Origin: Paenibacillaceae bacterium
GTDB lineage: Bacteria; Bacillota; Bacilli; Paenibacillales; NBRC-103111
Assembly: GCA_029256185.1 (NCBI GenBank)
Contig: JAQSYI010000050.1
Coordinates: forward strand, 1-64,000
Direction of reading: 5' to 3'
Length of the DNA stretch: 64,000 bases
A model generated the notes under the pieces. The model was not told the DNA's origin. It did no database searches and saw only the letters and a list, made by a program, of their open reading frames with translations. Both the position numbers and the translations under genes were made by a program. Shown here piece after piece: positions 9,167-17,366 of this stretch. Each line of letters starts with the position of its first letter. Position 1 is the stretch's first letter.

Positions 9167-11500
9167 ATGAAGCAAAAACAAAAAATGTTCAGGAAAGCCA
9201 TTGTCTGGTGTGCAGCTGTCGCCCTTCTTGTCAGCGGCGGTGTTCTGCCCGCCCCGGTCCCGGCGTCCGCAGAGAGCGGCACCGTTACCATTGAAGCGGA
9301 TGCCGCCAAAGCGGTGCGGCAGATCAAGCACGATCTTGCCGGTGTCTCCATGGGAGGAGGAGCCTACAGCTTTACCAAAGACAATATCAGGCAAGCGGTG
9401 CAGGGCATCGTCCCATTTGCCCGCCTTGAGGGTGTAGGGGGGCCGGATTACGGCATTTACGATCCCGCAACAGAGCAGTACAATTACTCCAAGCTGTTTG
9501 ACGAGATCGACCGGATGCACGCGGACGGTGTAAGCCTGATGGCCAATATCTTCTACATGCCGTATTGGCTCTCTGCCGATCCGCAAGGGACGAAAGGGCA
9601 GCCGTGGGCTGCTATTCCTTCGGATTATGACAGATGGGAGGAATATATTTACCAGATTGTCTATAACGTGAACATTGCCAATGGGGGGCAAAGAAGGATC
9701 GACTACTGGGAGATATGGAATGAGCCCTCCGGGAACCACTTTTTCTCCTACTGGCATGATGGCAAGTTCAACGAATTGTACAACAGAACGGCAAAGGCGA
9801 TCAAACGGGCTGATCCTACAGCCAAGGTAGGCGGCTTCGCCGACAATCCCTATTACCAGGACTACCGGGAATGGGCGGCGTACCAGCTCGAGCATGGTAC
9901 GGCTCCTGATTTTGTCTCTCTGCATTACTATGGAGACTGGTTGGCAGACGGATATATGCATCCCAAGCGTTACGAGGATTTTGCGGCGGAGAACGCCCGT
10001 AACATGGAAGAGATTCTCGGACGCAAGCTGCCCATTATCTACAGCGAATGGAACCTGAATGCCGAAAGCGGCAAAGCTCCCAACGATACGACCGCCTCCT
10101 ATATGGGCCAAGCGCTGTACTGGATGCAAAATAATGAGAATATTGAAAAAGCCGCATTCTTCCGCATCGAAAACTACGGCAACGGCCGGGCCGCCTCCCT
10201 GCTCGACAAATATGCCCGGCGCCAGACACCTGCCCGCGTCCTGGAAATGTTCCAGAATTTGGCACCCAGGCAGGTAGCCGCTGTGACAGACGACCCGCTT
10301 GTCACCTCCATTGTATCCACGAATGATGATGCGAGTCGAATAACTATGCTGGCCGCACGTCATGATACGGGTGCATTCGCGCACAAGCCGGCCAGGCTGG
10401 TGATTCGCAATCATGGCATCAACGGGAATTATGCGCTCAAGTTATACGTTGAAGATTTGGCTACCCGCGATAACCTGGGAGCCATGTACCCGCAGCAGGT
10501 ATTGAAGCGGTCTGTGCAAGCCGGGGAAGAGATCGTGATTGATCTTGGCGAGTTGAGAAACTTCAGTGTGGTCTATGCCGATATCACTGCGCTTCAGCCT
10601 GGAGAAGAGCCTGCGACCGGGGAACCGCCCGTCATCATCCATCCGCCGAACCCCTTGAATACGGTCTTATACAGCTTTGATGATATGAATCAGGAGGGTG
10701 CTGCGATCAACGGCATTCATGAGGGAATTGATTTCGGAGAAGGAGCATGGGCATTTTCATCTGAGAACGGACATTTGAACAAGGGCGCCTATCTCGCCTC
10801 TCCCGCTTCCACAGAGGCCCAGATCAGGCTGGGTGCAGGGAATGTGCTCAAGCAAATGCTGATCAGCGGAACGCCGGAATTGGCCAATTCGACAGTCACT
10901 GTTTCTTCTTACAGCCATGAGGATGTGACCATGACGTTGACCCGTTTTCCCAAGTTGCTGCAAACCAATTGGACCGGTGAAAGTAAAGTGATCACCATTT
11001 CCTTCGAGCAGGGGCAGCTTGGCGGGATTGATCAAATATACTATGAGCCTCTGTTCGACCCTCAGCCCGGGGATAACCTGATCCGGGACCCCGGCTTCGA
11101 GACCGGTACGAGAGGGAACTGGACATTGGGTACGGTCATCAGCGGCAGCAAGGCCCGTACGGGCCTGTCCGCTCTGCAGATCAAGCCCAGCAACTGGACA
11201 TTTAACAAGATTGAAGGCTTGAAGCCGAACACCGAATACGTCTACAGCGGCTGGCTCAAAAATGACGCGCTTGCCGATAAGGCCTATCTGGGGGTCAAGG
11301 ATTTCGGCGGCAGCGAAACCATGCGCACCTTGAGCGGCACAACCGATTATGTCCGTTTGGCCGTTTCCTTCAAGACCGGAGCAACGGCTACGAGTGCCAA
11401 TATTTATTTTGGTAAAAATACTGGGGCAGGCCTGACCTATGGCGACGATTTCGAGCTGAGGGAAATCATTCCGCAGCCTCTGTCGGAGGAGCCGCAATAA
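9167..11500 (+). CDS. Secreted glycoside hydrolase, GH39-like, with C-terminal carbohydrate-binding-type domain
   Basis: Exported enzyme of 777 residues. A signal peptide (about 1-35) ends around VPASAES. The catalytic (beta/alpha)8 barrel of clan A has the acid/base Glu at about residue 186 in WEIWNEPSG and the nucleophile Glu at about 294 in PIIYSEWN, the layout of family 39 and relatives. A beta-rich domain follows (to about 490). The last part contains NLIRDPGFETG and NWTFNKIEGLKPNTEYVY, typical of CBM4/9-like carbohydrate-binding modules. I chose the ATG at 9167 (GGAGG upstream); an earlier in-frame ATG lacks a signal peptide. It lies 52 bp behind the AraC-type gene, probably in the same transcript. 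The exact substrate (xylan-type is typical of GH39) cannot be read from sequence. Confidence 0.8.
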   Translation: MKQKQKMFRKAIVWCAAVALLVSGGVLPAPVPASAESGTVTIEADAAKAVRQIKHDLAGVSMGGGAYSFTKDNIRQAVQGIVPFARLEGVGGPDYGIYDPATEQYNYSKLFDEIDRMHADGVSLMANIFYMPYWLSADPQGTKGQPWAAIPSDYDRWEEYIYQIVYNVNIANGGQRRIDYWEIWNEPSGNHFFSYWHDGKFNELYNRTAKAIKRADPTAKVGGFADNPYYQDYREWAAYQLEHGTAPDFVSLHYYGDWLADGYMHPKRYEDFAAENARNMEEILGRKLPIIYSEWNLNAESGKAPNDTTASYMGQALYWMQNNENIEKAAFFRIENYGNGRAASLLDKYARRQTPARVLEMFQNLAPRQVAAVTDDPLVTSIVSTNDDASRITMLAARHDTGAFAHKPARLVIRNHGINGNYALKLYVEDLATRDNLGAMYPQQVLKRSVQAGEEIVIDLGELRNFSVVYADITALQPGEEPATGEPPVIIHPPNPLNTVLYSFDDMNQEGAAINGIHEGIDFGEGAWAFSSENGHLNKGAYLASPASTEAQIRLGAGNVLKQMLISGTPELANSTVTVSSYSHEDVTMTLTRFPKLLQTNWTGESKVITISFEQGQLGGIDQIYYEPLFDPQPGDNLIRDPGFETGTRGNWTLGTVISGSKARTGLSALQIKPSNWTFNKIEGLKPNTEYVYSGWLKNDALADKAYLGVKDFGGSETMRTLSGTTDYVRLAVSFKTGATATSANIYFGKNTGAGLTYGDDFELREIIPQPLSEEPQ

Positions 11501-11612
11501 GCCGGCAGCCGGAGACTAACATCCCAATAAACCATCCCTAATAGCTGATAAGCCCGTTAATGCTTCGAATCGAGCAGGCCCATGCCAATGCGCATGGGCT
11601 GCCGCTCCTCCA

Positions 11613-11641
11613 TTGACAAATCCGGCGGACAATATTAGCAT
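11613..11641 (+). promoter_or_regulatory. Putative promoter of the tetR-like gene
   Basis: TTGACA at 11613-11618, a 17-bp spacer and TAGCAT at 11636-11641 lie 43 bp before the start codon. Two AATATT words (11631-11636 and 11643-11648) flank and overlap the -10 and could be an autoregulatory operator. Confidence 0.5.
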
Positions 11642-11683
11642 AAATATTCTATGAGCTTTGCGCCGGGAGTCGGAGGGCTGGAT

Positions 11684-12451
11684 ATGAACGATAAGGACAT
11701 GGATAAGGACAAGGAACGGATCATCGCCGCCGCGCTGGAGATGATGAGAACAGAGGGCATCAAATCGGTAAGCGTATCTAATATAGCCGCCAGATGCCAT
11801 ATCAGCAAAAGCACCTTTTACAAGCATTTTTCCTCCAAGGAGGATTTAATCGGGGCCATGCGCCGGCAATCGGATAATCTCGATGGCTTTCATTCCGTCC
11901 GGGAGCATATTGTGCTTAAGGCTCACGAGCATTTCGCCAGCCAAACCTTCGACGCCATTGATATGGACAGCATTGCCCGCTCGGCAGGTCTGAAGAGAAC
12001 AGCGATCTACGGCTATTTCTCCGGCAAGGAGGAGCTGTTGGAGTTAAGCCTGCAGCGGGAATTGAACAACCGTATGCAATTACGAACGGCTCTGGAGGAG
12101 ATTCCCTTCGACCGGGCAGCGCATATGGAGAGGATGATTGAATACGCCGTTCATTTTTCTTCCAAGGCAGATAATAATATGATGTTTCACAATGCTCTTT
12201 ACCTCGCCCAGGACAATATCCGGATCAAGGCGCTGCTCCATGAGCTGTGGGGCTATTCCCAGACGTTGCTGGAGCTGTACTTTGAACGGGGGATCGCTGA
12301 GGGAATATTCCGCAGGGAGACAGATGCGCGGCAGCTGTCCCAGATGGTCTTCTCCTATTGTGTGGGTGTCGGTGTGGTGTATCCCGGCCGGTACATGGAA
12401 TTGGGGAAACGCTTCATGGAAACCCTGTTTGGCGAGATATGCCAAGCCTAG
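11684..12451 (+). CDS. TetR-family regulator with two tandem DNA-binding domains
   Basis: Predicted transcription factor of 255 residues. Residues about 10-60 form a TetR N-terminal domain ending in ISKSTFYKHFSSKEDL. Residues about 70-125 form a second one, ending in LKRTAIYGYFSGKEEL. Ordinary TetR proteins have only one. The rest (about 130-255) is the helical ligand-binding/dimerisation region. Start ATG at 11684 has CGGAGGG upstream. The gene precedes the radical-SAM gene on the same strand by about 230 bp; a pseudo-palindrome at 12490-12509 in that gap is a candidate binding site. The ligand is unknown. Confidence 0.88.
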   Translation: MNDKDMDKDKERIIAAALEMMRTEGIKSVSVSNIAARCHISKSTFYKHFSSKEDLIGAMRRQSDNLDGFHSVREHIVLKAHEHFASQTFDAIDMDSIARSAGLKRTAIYGYFSGKEELLELSLQRELNNRMQLRTALEEIPFDRAAHMERMIEYAVHFSSKADNNMMFHNALYLAQDNIRIKALLHELWGYSQTLLELYFERGIAEGIFRRETDARQLSQMVFSYCVGVGVVYPGRYMELGKRFMETLFGEICQA

Positions 12452-12471
12452 CCTCCTCGCCGGCAAAGGTA

Positions 12472-12515
12472 TTGACAGAGGTTTTCTTTGGTAGTACCAT
12501 GATAGTACCGATAAT
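12472..12515 (+). promoter_or_regulatory. Putative promoter with operator-like pseudo-palindrome upstream of the radical-SAM gene
   Basis: TTGACA (12472-12477) is followed after 17 bp by TACCAT (12495-12500). A second possible pair is TTGGTA (12488-12493) with GATAAT (12510-12515) at 16 bp. The 20-bp sequence at 12490-12509 (GGTAGTACCATGATAGTACC) is a pseudo-palindrome with two mismatched pairs and overlaps either promoter, so a repressor bound there would block transcription. The TetR-like product encoded just upstream is the natural candidate. Confidence 0.5.
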
Positions 12516-12682
12516 GACATATAGTCAAATTAAGTACATTCCATGACCTGCTTTGAATATAGCCGCAGCCTCTTCGGGTTGCGGCAGCTTCGGAGGATAT
12601 ATCCGAGTAAACAGGTGTGTGAAATTGTATTTACAGCGAGGAGATGAAGCATATGGCCAAACTTGAAGGAGGAATGACTGCC

Positions 12683-13891
12683 ATGAGCGGAATTAAAGAC
12701 AGGCTGTATCAGGAGCTGGCGCTGAAGGTACAACTGGTGGTAGACGGAATAGCCGTTGATCCGTCGCTGTTCAAGCGGTTGGACCTGGGGGGAGCCCACT
12801 CGGAGCAGGTGCATAACTGCTTTGAATTTGATGCGGATGTGCACGAGGATTTCGAGCTTCCCGCCGGCTTCTATCTGGAGAACGGGCTGCCGGTTATGCT
12901 GCGGGCGGATAAGCGCTCCCCTTATTCTCTGGGCTTCGACAACGGAGCATTCCATGTGCTGCACAAAGGCCATCCGGTGAGCAGAATCCAATGGCCCGAA
13001 CGCTCACCCTATTATGCACTAACTACCAGTGATGGAACGCCGATGAGCACTGTGGCCACCGACTCCGGCGATCATGCCATCGTGGTTGCCTACAGCAATG
13101 AATGCATGCTGGGAGACAAAGGCAAGGATTGCCTCTTCTGCAATATTAACGCGACCAAGGCGATCTATGGGGACCGGAGGGGTGTAGGCTGGAAATATCC
13201 AAAGCAGATTGGGGAAACGGTGGCGGCCGCATATGAGGGCGGAGCCAGGCATGTGACCATTACAGGGGGCTTTGTTCCCGAACGGCGGGAGGTGGATTAC
13301 TATCTGGATGTGGCGGAGAGCATTCAGGAGCATACCGGCCTGGAGGATTTCAACGGCACGGCCTGCATTGGCGCCCCTCTGGACTTGGAGGTCATCCATA
13401 AATACCGGGAGGCGGGGTATCGCACCTTCGCGATTAATATTGAGGTGTGGAACAAGCATTTCTTCAAGGCGTACTGCCCCGGAAAGGAAGAATATTGCGG
13501 CGGCTACGAGCATTGGATCAAGGCGTTGGAATATGCTGCCGGAGTATTCGGCAGAGGCAGTGTCCGCAGCTACATGGTAGGCGGCCTCGAGCCTATGCGG
13601 GATTCGCTGGAAGGGATCGCTTATCTGGCGGACAAAGGAATCATCGCTGTGGCCCAGCCCTGGCTGCCCAATCCCGGCTCCATTCTGGAGCGCCACCGCT
13701 CTCCCGATCCGGAATGGCATCTGGAGCTGTCCTACAAGAATGCGGCCATTCTGCGCAACGAAGGGTACACTTACGAACAGCTGTACAACTGCACCCCTGT
13801 TCAGTTCACCGCTGTTCATGACATCTACAAGATCGAAAACGGGCTGTTCCCCATATTCCAGACCCATGATGTCCCGGCTTCCTCCCGGTAA
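12683..13891 (+). CDS. Radical-SAM enzyme with CX8CX2C cluster motif, function unknown
   Basis: Protein of about 402 residues. Cys141, Cys150 and Cys153 (ECMLGDKGKDCLFCN) form a CX8CX2C set that probably holds the [4Fe-4S] cluster; the usual spacing is CX3CX2C. Downstream are HVTITGG, in the place of the usual GGE motif, and barrel-like segments such as RTFAINIEVWN and SYMVGGLEPM. This resembles uncharacterised radical-SAM families such as the MSMEG_0568-type group, but I cannot assign one. Start 12683 has AAGGAGGA at good spacing; 12653 is an in-frame alternative with GAGGAG. The gene is monocistronic and is separated from the convergent amidohydrolase gene by two strong hairpins. Confidence 0.75.
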   Translation: MSGIKDRLYQELALKVQLVVDGIAVDPSLFKRLDLGGAHSEQVHNCFEFDADVHEDFELPAGFYLENGLPVMLRADKRSPYSLGFDNGAFHVLHKGHPVSRIQWPERSPYYALTTSDGTPMSTVATDSGDHAIVVAYSNECMLGDKGKDCLFCNINATKAIYGDRRGVGWKYPKQIGETVAAAYEGGARHVTITGGFVPERREVDYYLDVAESIQEHTGLEDFNGTACIGAPLDLEVIHKYREAGYRTFAINIEVWNKHFFKAYCPGKEEYCGGYEHWIKALEYAAGVFGRGSVRSYMVGGLEPMRDSLEGIAYLADKGIIAVAQPWLPNPGSILERHRSPDPEWHLELSYKNAAILRNEGYTYEQLYNCTPVQFTAVHDIYKIENGLFPIFQTHDVPASSR

Positions 13892-13920
13892 CAGCCACGC
13901 GGGCAACGGCAACAATACAA

Positions 13921-13958
13921 GCAATAACCCGGCTAAGTATCATTAGCCGGGTTATTGC
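13921..13958. terminator. Strong 16-bp hairpin between convergent genes
   Basis: GCAATAACCCGGCTAA (13921-13936) pairs perfectly with TTAGCCGGGTTATTGC (13943-13958) around a 6-base loop. There is no long T run on either side, but its place between converging genes suggests a bidirectional terminator. Confidence 0.7.
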
Positions 13959-13976
13959 CCGTTGATGCATAACTCA

Positions 13977-14004
13977 GGGACTGCCCCCATAAGGAGGCAG
14001 TCCC
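13977..14004. terminator. Second hairpin between convergent genes
   Basis: GGGACTGCC (13977-13985) pairs with GGCAGTCCC (13996-14004). It lies close to the amidohydrolase stop codon and probably serves the minus-strand operon. Confidence 0.6.
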
Positions 14005-14022
14005 CGGATTATAGATCCGAAG

Positions 14023-15636
14023 TCAGTCTGCGGATTGCTTCACGTATACCGTGCGGCCGCTGATAATGGTCTGCAGCACCGGAATAAGATGGAGCTCGCG
14101 CGGTTGGGCGCTGAGGGGGTTATCCGCCAGCACAACCAAATCCGCCAGCTTGCTGGCTTCAATGGAGCCCTTGTCCTGCTCCTCGAAGGCCTGCCAGGCT
14201 GCATCGATCGTCACCGCCCGCAGAGCCTGATAAGGGGTGATCCGGTATTCCGGCCCCAACTCCTTGCCGCTTGAGGTCAGGCGGTTTACCGCCACGGATA
14301 CCAGATGCAGGGGATCTGCCGGGGTAACGGGAGTATCATTATGCAGGGAGAAGCGTATTCCCCGCTCCACCGCCGATCGAAGCGGGCTAATCCTGCGGGC
14401 CCGGTCTTCTCCGAGGAATATATCCCGGTGATCATCTCCGAAGTAGAATACATGGTCATTGAAGAAGGAAGGGGTTATCCCCAGCTCCTTGATCCGGTCC
14501 AACTGATCCTCACGAACGGTCTGGGCATGCTCAATCCGGTGACGGGCATCTTCCCTTGGATAAAGAGCCTGGGCTTGTTCGATGGCATACAGCACATCAT
14601 CAATGGCTGCATCGCCGTTGGCGTGAATAACAGCCTGTTTTCCCGCCTTGTGGACAACAGCCACTGCCCGGGCCAGTTCCTCGCGGCTCAGCATGGGGAA
14701 GCCCCGGAACAGAGGCTCCGCCTCGGAGTACGGCACGTGATACGGATTGGACAGCCAGCCCGTGTATCCCTGGATGGAGCCATCCTGAAACAGCTTGACT
14801 CCTTGGGTCCTGACGGGGCCGTGATGGTACTCCAGGTCGTCCGGCGCCTTGTCCTGACGGTACAACGGAATCGAGAGCAACCGCAAATCCAGCACCCCCC
14901 GCTCCTGGGCATCCGCAAGAGGCCCAGGCTCCGCGTCCAGGGCAATAATGGCTGTGGTGATGCCCTTGGAGATATAATGTCTGTTGGCCAGCCTGACGCC
15001 CTCTCTGTACTGTTCGGGTGACAAGGGAGGGACGAAAGAGGCGATCAGCTTGGAATTCTCCTGAATAAGTCCTGTCAGCTCTCCGTTCTGATCCCGTTCG
15101 ATCACGCCTTCGGCAGGAGGCGGCGTATCCTTGTCAATACCCGCCAGCTCCAGCGCCCGGCTGTTGACAACAGCCATATGCGCGGAGATATGAGTGATGG
15201 CTACGGGATGGCCGGGAACCGCCTCATCCAGCTCCCAACGGGTGGGATGGCGCTTCTCCTCCAGCTTGAACGGATCATAGCCGAAGCCGTTGATCCATTG
15301 CCCCGGGGGTGTATGCTTGGCCTTTTCCCGCAGACGGTCAAGCAGCTGGGGAATGTTGGCCACTGTACCTCTTGGAGGACTCCATAGCAGCAGATTATGC
15401 ACCTCCAGAAGGGCATTGAAGTTGAAATGCCCATGTGCCTCATAGAACCCCGGCAGCACCGTTTTCCCCTGCAGATCGGTGACAACCGTAGCGGGGCCGG
15501 CCAACTTCAGAAGCTCCTCCGTGGTTCCCACGGCAATAATCCGTTCTCCCCGGATAGCGACTGCCTCTCCCTCTGTCTTGCTGTCGTCCATCGTCACAAT
15601 AATACCGTTGACATAAATCTGATCGGGATAAGCCAT
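14023..15636 (-). CDS. YtcJ-like metal-dependent amidohydrolase
   Basis: Enzyme of 537 residues of the amidohydrolase superfamily (YtcJ/LAF3-like). Metal-binding features run in order: HGHFN near residue 68, IHANGDAAID, RIEHAQ and HNDTPVTPADPLH. An N-terminal beta domain opens DQIYVNGIIVTMD. No signal peptide is visible, so it is cytoplasmic. The start at 15636 has GAGAGGAAGAG upstream; a longer frame exists to 15693. It is the last gene of the ABC importer operon, 97 bp after the second permease, which suggests it hydrolyses the imported compound at an amide-type bond (inference). The substrate is unknown. Confidence 0.85.
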   Translation of the reverse strand: MAYPDQIYVNGIIVTMDDSKTEGEAVAIRGERIIAVGTTEELLKLAGPATVVTDLQGKTVLPGFYEAHGHFNFNALLEVHNLLLWSPPRGTVANIPQLLDRLREKAKHTPPGQWINGFGYDPFKLEEKRHPTRWELDEAVPGHPVAITHISAHMAVVNSRALELAGIDKDTPPPAEGVIERDQNGELTGLIQENSKLIASFVPPLSPEQYREGVRLANRHYISKGITTAIIALDAEPGPLADAQERGVLDLRLLSIPLYRQDKAPDDLEYHHGPVRTQGVKLFQDGSIQGYTGWLSNPYHVPYSEAEPLFRGFPMLSREELARAVAVVHKAGKQAVIHANGDAAIDDVLYAIEQAQALYPREDARHRIEHAQTVREDQLDRIKELGITPSFFNDHVFYFGDDHRDIFLGEDRARRISPLRSAVERGIRFSLHNDTPVTPADPLHLVSVAVNRLTSSGKELGPEYRITPYQALRAVTIDAAWQAFEEQDKGSIEASKLADLVVLADNPLSAQPRELHLIPVLQTIISGRTVYVKQSAD

Positions 15637-15733
15637 ATTATCTCTTCCTCTCTGTTGATTCTGTCGGACGCGCTGTGCCTCCTTATGGGCCATACCTCTT
15701 CACTGGCTGTCGGCCCGGGGACGGTTTAGCCAG

Positions 15734-16501
15734 CTATCCCTTATAAGCCTCTTTCCAGCGCAGCATCCGACTCTCCAGCAGCCGCACCAGGGAGTCGGAG
15801 AGCTTGCCCACAGCGGCAAAAATTCCGATTCCGACAAAAACGACGGCTGTTTGGGAATAGGTTCTGGCATCCTGTATCATGTAGCCGATGCCGGAGTCCG
15901 CCCCCATCAGCTCCGCCACCACCAGGCACAGCCAGGCAATGCCCAGGGACAACCGGATGCCGAGCAGCACATTGGGCAGAGCAGCGGGCAATATCAGGCG
16001 GAATGCCTGCTGCAGGCGGGAATACTGAAGCACCCGGGTTACTTCATACAGCTTCCGGTCTACACTGCGCACCCCCGCAAAGGTGTTCACGTATAAAGGG
16101 AAAAATGAGCCCAACGCAATCAGCAGCACCTGTGACAGCTGGCCCACGCCGAACCAGAGAATAAACAGGGGAATAACCGATAAAAGCGGAACCGTGCGAA
16201 GCATCTGCAGGGAAGGATCCAGCAGTTCCTCGGCGATTTTGTTAAATCCTGCAACCAGTCCTATCAGGAGCCCCAGAGAACCGCCAAGAGCAAAGCCCAT
16301 GGTCGCTCTGATGACGCTGGCCTCCAGATGGACCCATAGCTTGCCGTTTAAAGCCAGCTCCACACATTTTGCCCCAATATCCCACGGGGTGGGAAGCAAG
16401 GTAGGCGACAGAACGCCAACAGACCCAAGGGTCTGCCATAACACCAGGACAGCAAGGGGAAAAATCCAGGCTTGCAGCCAATCCGGAAGCTTGCTCAGCA
16501 T
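15734..16501 (-). CDS. ABC transporter permease, SsuC/TauC/NrtB type (second copy)
   Basis: Inner-membrane subunit of 255 residues with about six helices and a BPD_transp_1-type core. The docking loop lies around YEVTRVLQYSRLQQAFRL, followed by ILPAALPNVL. The start at 16501 was chosen because GGGAGGGG lies just upstream; an in-frame ATG at 16522 has no such site. It is clearly homologous to the neighbouring permease at 16548-17366 (shared LLSVIPLFILWFG and LAITPLFILWFG segments), so the pair arose by duplication and may form a heterodimeric pore. Confidence 0.88.
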   Translation of the reverse strand: MLSKLPDWLQAWIFPLAVLVLWQTLGSVGVLSPTLLPTPWDIGAKCVELALNGKLWVHLEASVIRATMGFALGGSLGLLIGLVAGFNKIAEELLDPSLQMLRTVPLLSVIPLFILWFGVGQLSQVLLIALGSFFPLYVNTFAGVRSVDRKLYEVTRVLQYSRLQQAFRLILPAALPNVLLGIRLSLGIAWLCLVVAELMGADSGIGYMIQDARTYSQTAVVFVGIGIFAAVGKLSDSLVRLLESRMLRWKEAYKG

Positions 16502-16547
16502 TGTAACCCCTCCCTGCACCATCTAATGTTGCCACTGAACGCAGGTG

Positions 16548-17366
16548 TCATTGGTTTTCCCCCTGATAGCTGTCCCGCCAGCGGAGCAGCCGCCTCTCCA
16601 GCAGCCTGACAAGAGAATCCGTCAGCTTCCCGACCACAGCAAAGATGATGATGCCTGCGAAGACAAGAGAGGTAATGGAAAAATAGCGGGCATCCATGAT
16701 CAGATAACCTACACCGGCGCTGGAGCCCATCATCTCCGCCACCACCAGCCCCAGCCAGGCCGCTCCCAGTCCCAAGCGGATCCCAAGCAATATATTGGGC
16801 ATGGCTGCGGGAAGGATAAGCCGGGTAATCTGGCTCCGGCGGTCAAATTCCAGCACCCTGGCCACCTCGAACAGCTTGGCGTCAACGGATCGGATGCCGA
16901 GAAAAGTGTTCACATATACAGAAAAGAATGCGCCCAAGGCAATGAGCAGTATCTTGGACAGCTCGCCAAAGCCGAACCAAAGGATAAACAGCGGCGTAAT
17001 CGCCAGATGGGGAACCGTCCGCAGCATCTGGATGGAAGGGTCGAGCCGTTTCTCGGCAAGCCGGGAGAAGCCCGACCACAATCCGAGAGCCAGCCCGGCA
17101 CTGCCGCCCAGTACAAAGCCCACAGCCGCCCGCCACAAGGAAATCCGCAGATGAAGCAGCAGCTCTCCCGAACGGGCCAGATTGTAAAATTCAACAGCGA
17201 TCACATGCGGAGTGGGCAGAATGGTAGGACTGATCTGTCCTGCCGTGCCTGCAATCTCCCATACGGCCAGAATCAGAACGGGCAAAAGAAATCCGATGGC
17301 AATGGGTCTCCTTCTGCTTGGACGACGGCGGGAGGGTGCCTTATGATTTTGGTTCTTTGGCCGCAT
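16548..17366 (-). CDS. ABC transporter permease, SsuC/TauC/NrtB type (first copy)
   Basis: Permease of 272 residues with a basic N-terminus (RRRPSRRRP) and about six helices. The docking loop is FEVARVLEFDRRSQITRL, followed by ILPAAMPNIL. The reading frame begins 26 bp inside the 3' end of the binding-protein gene, so translation is probably coupled; AAGG directly abuts the ATG, so the exact start is uncertain. It is co-transcribed with the ATPase, binding protein, second permease and amidohydrolase genes. Confidence 0.85.
   Translation of the reverse strand: MRPKNQNHKAPSRRRPSRRRPIAIGFLLPVLILAVWEIAGTAGQISPTILPTPHVIAVEFYNLARSGELLLHLRISLWRAAVGFVLGGSAGLALGLWSGFSRLAEKRLDPSIQMLRTVPHLAITPLFILWFGFGELSKILLIALGAFFSVYVNTFLGIRSVDAKLFEVARVLEFDRRSQITRLILPAAMPNILLGIRLGLGAAWLGLVVAEMMGSSAGVGYLIMDARYFSITSLVFAGIIIFAVVGKLTDSLVRLLERRLLRWRDSYQGENQ

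Noticed and set aside
9005..10414. 469-codon minus-strand frame opposite the glycosidase
   Set aside because: Antisense to a signal-peptide-bearing enzyme with catalytic motifs; no domain of its own.
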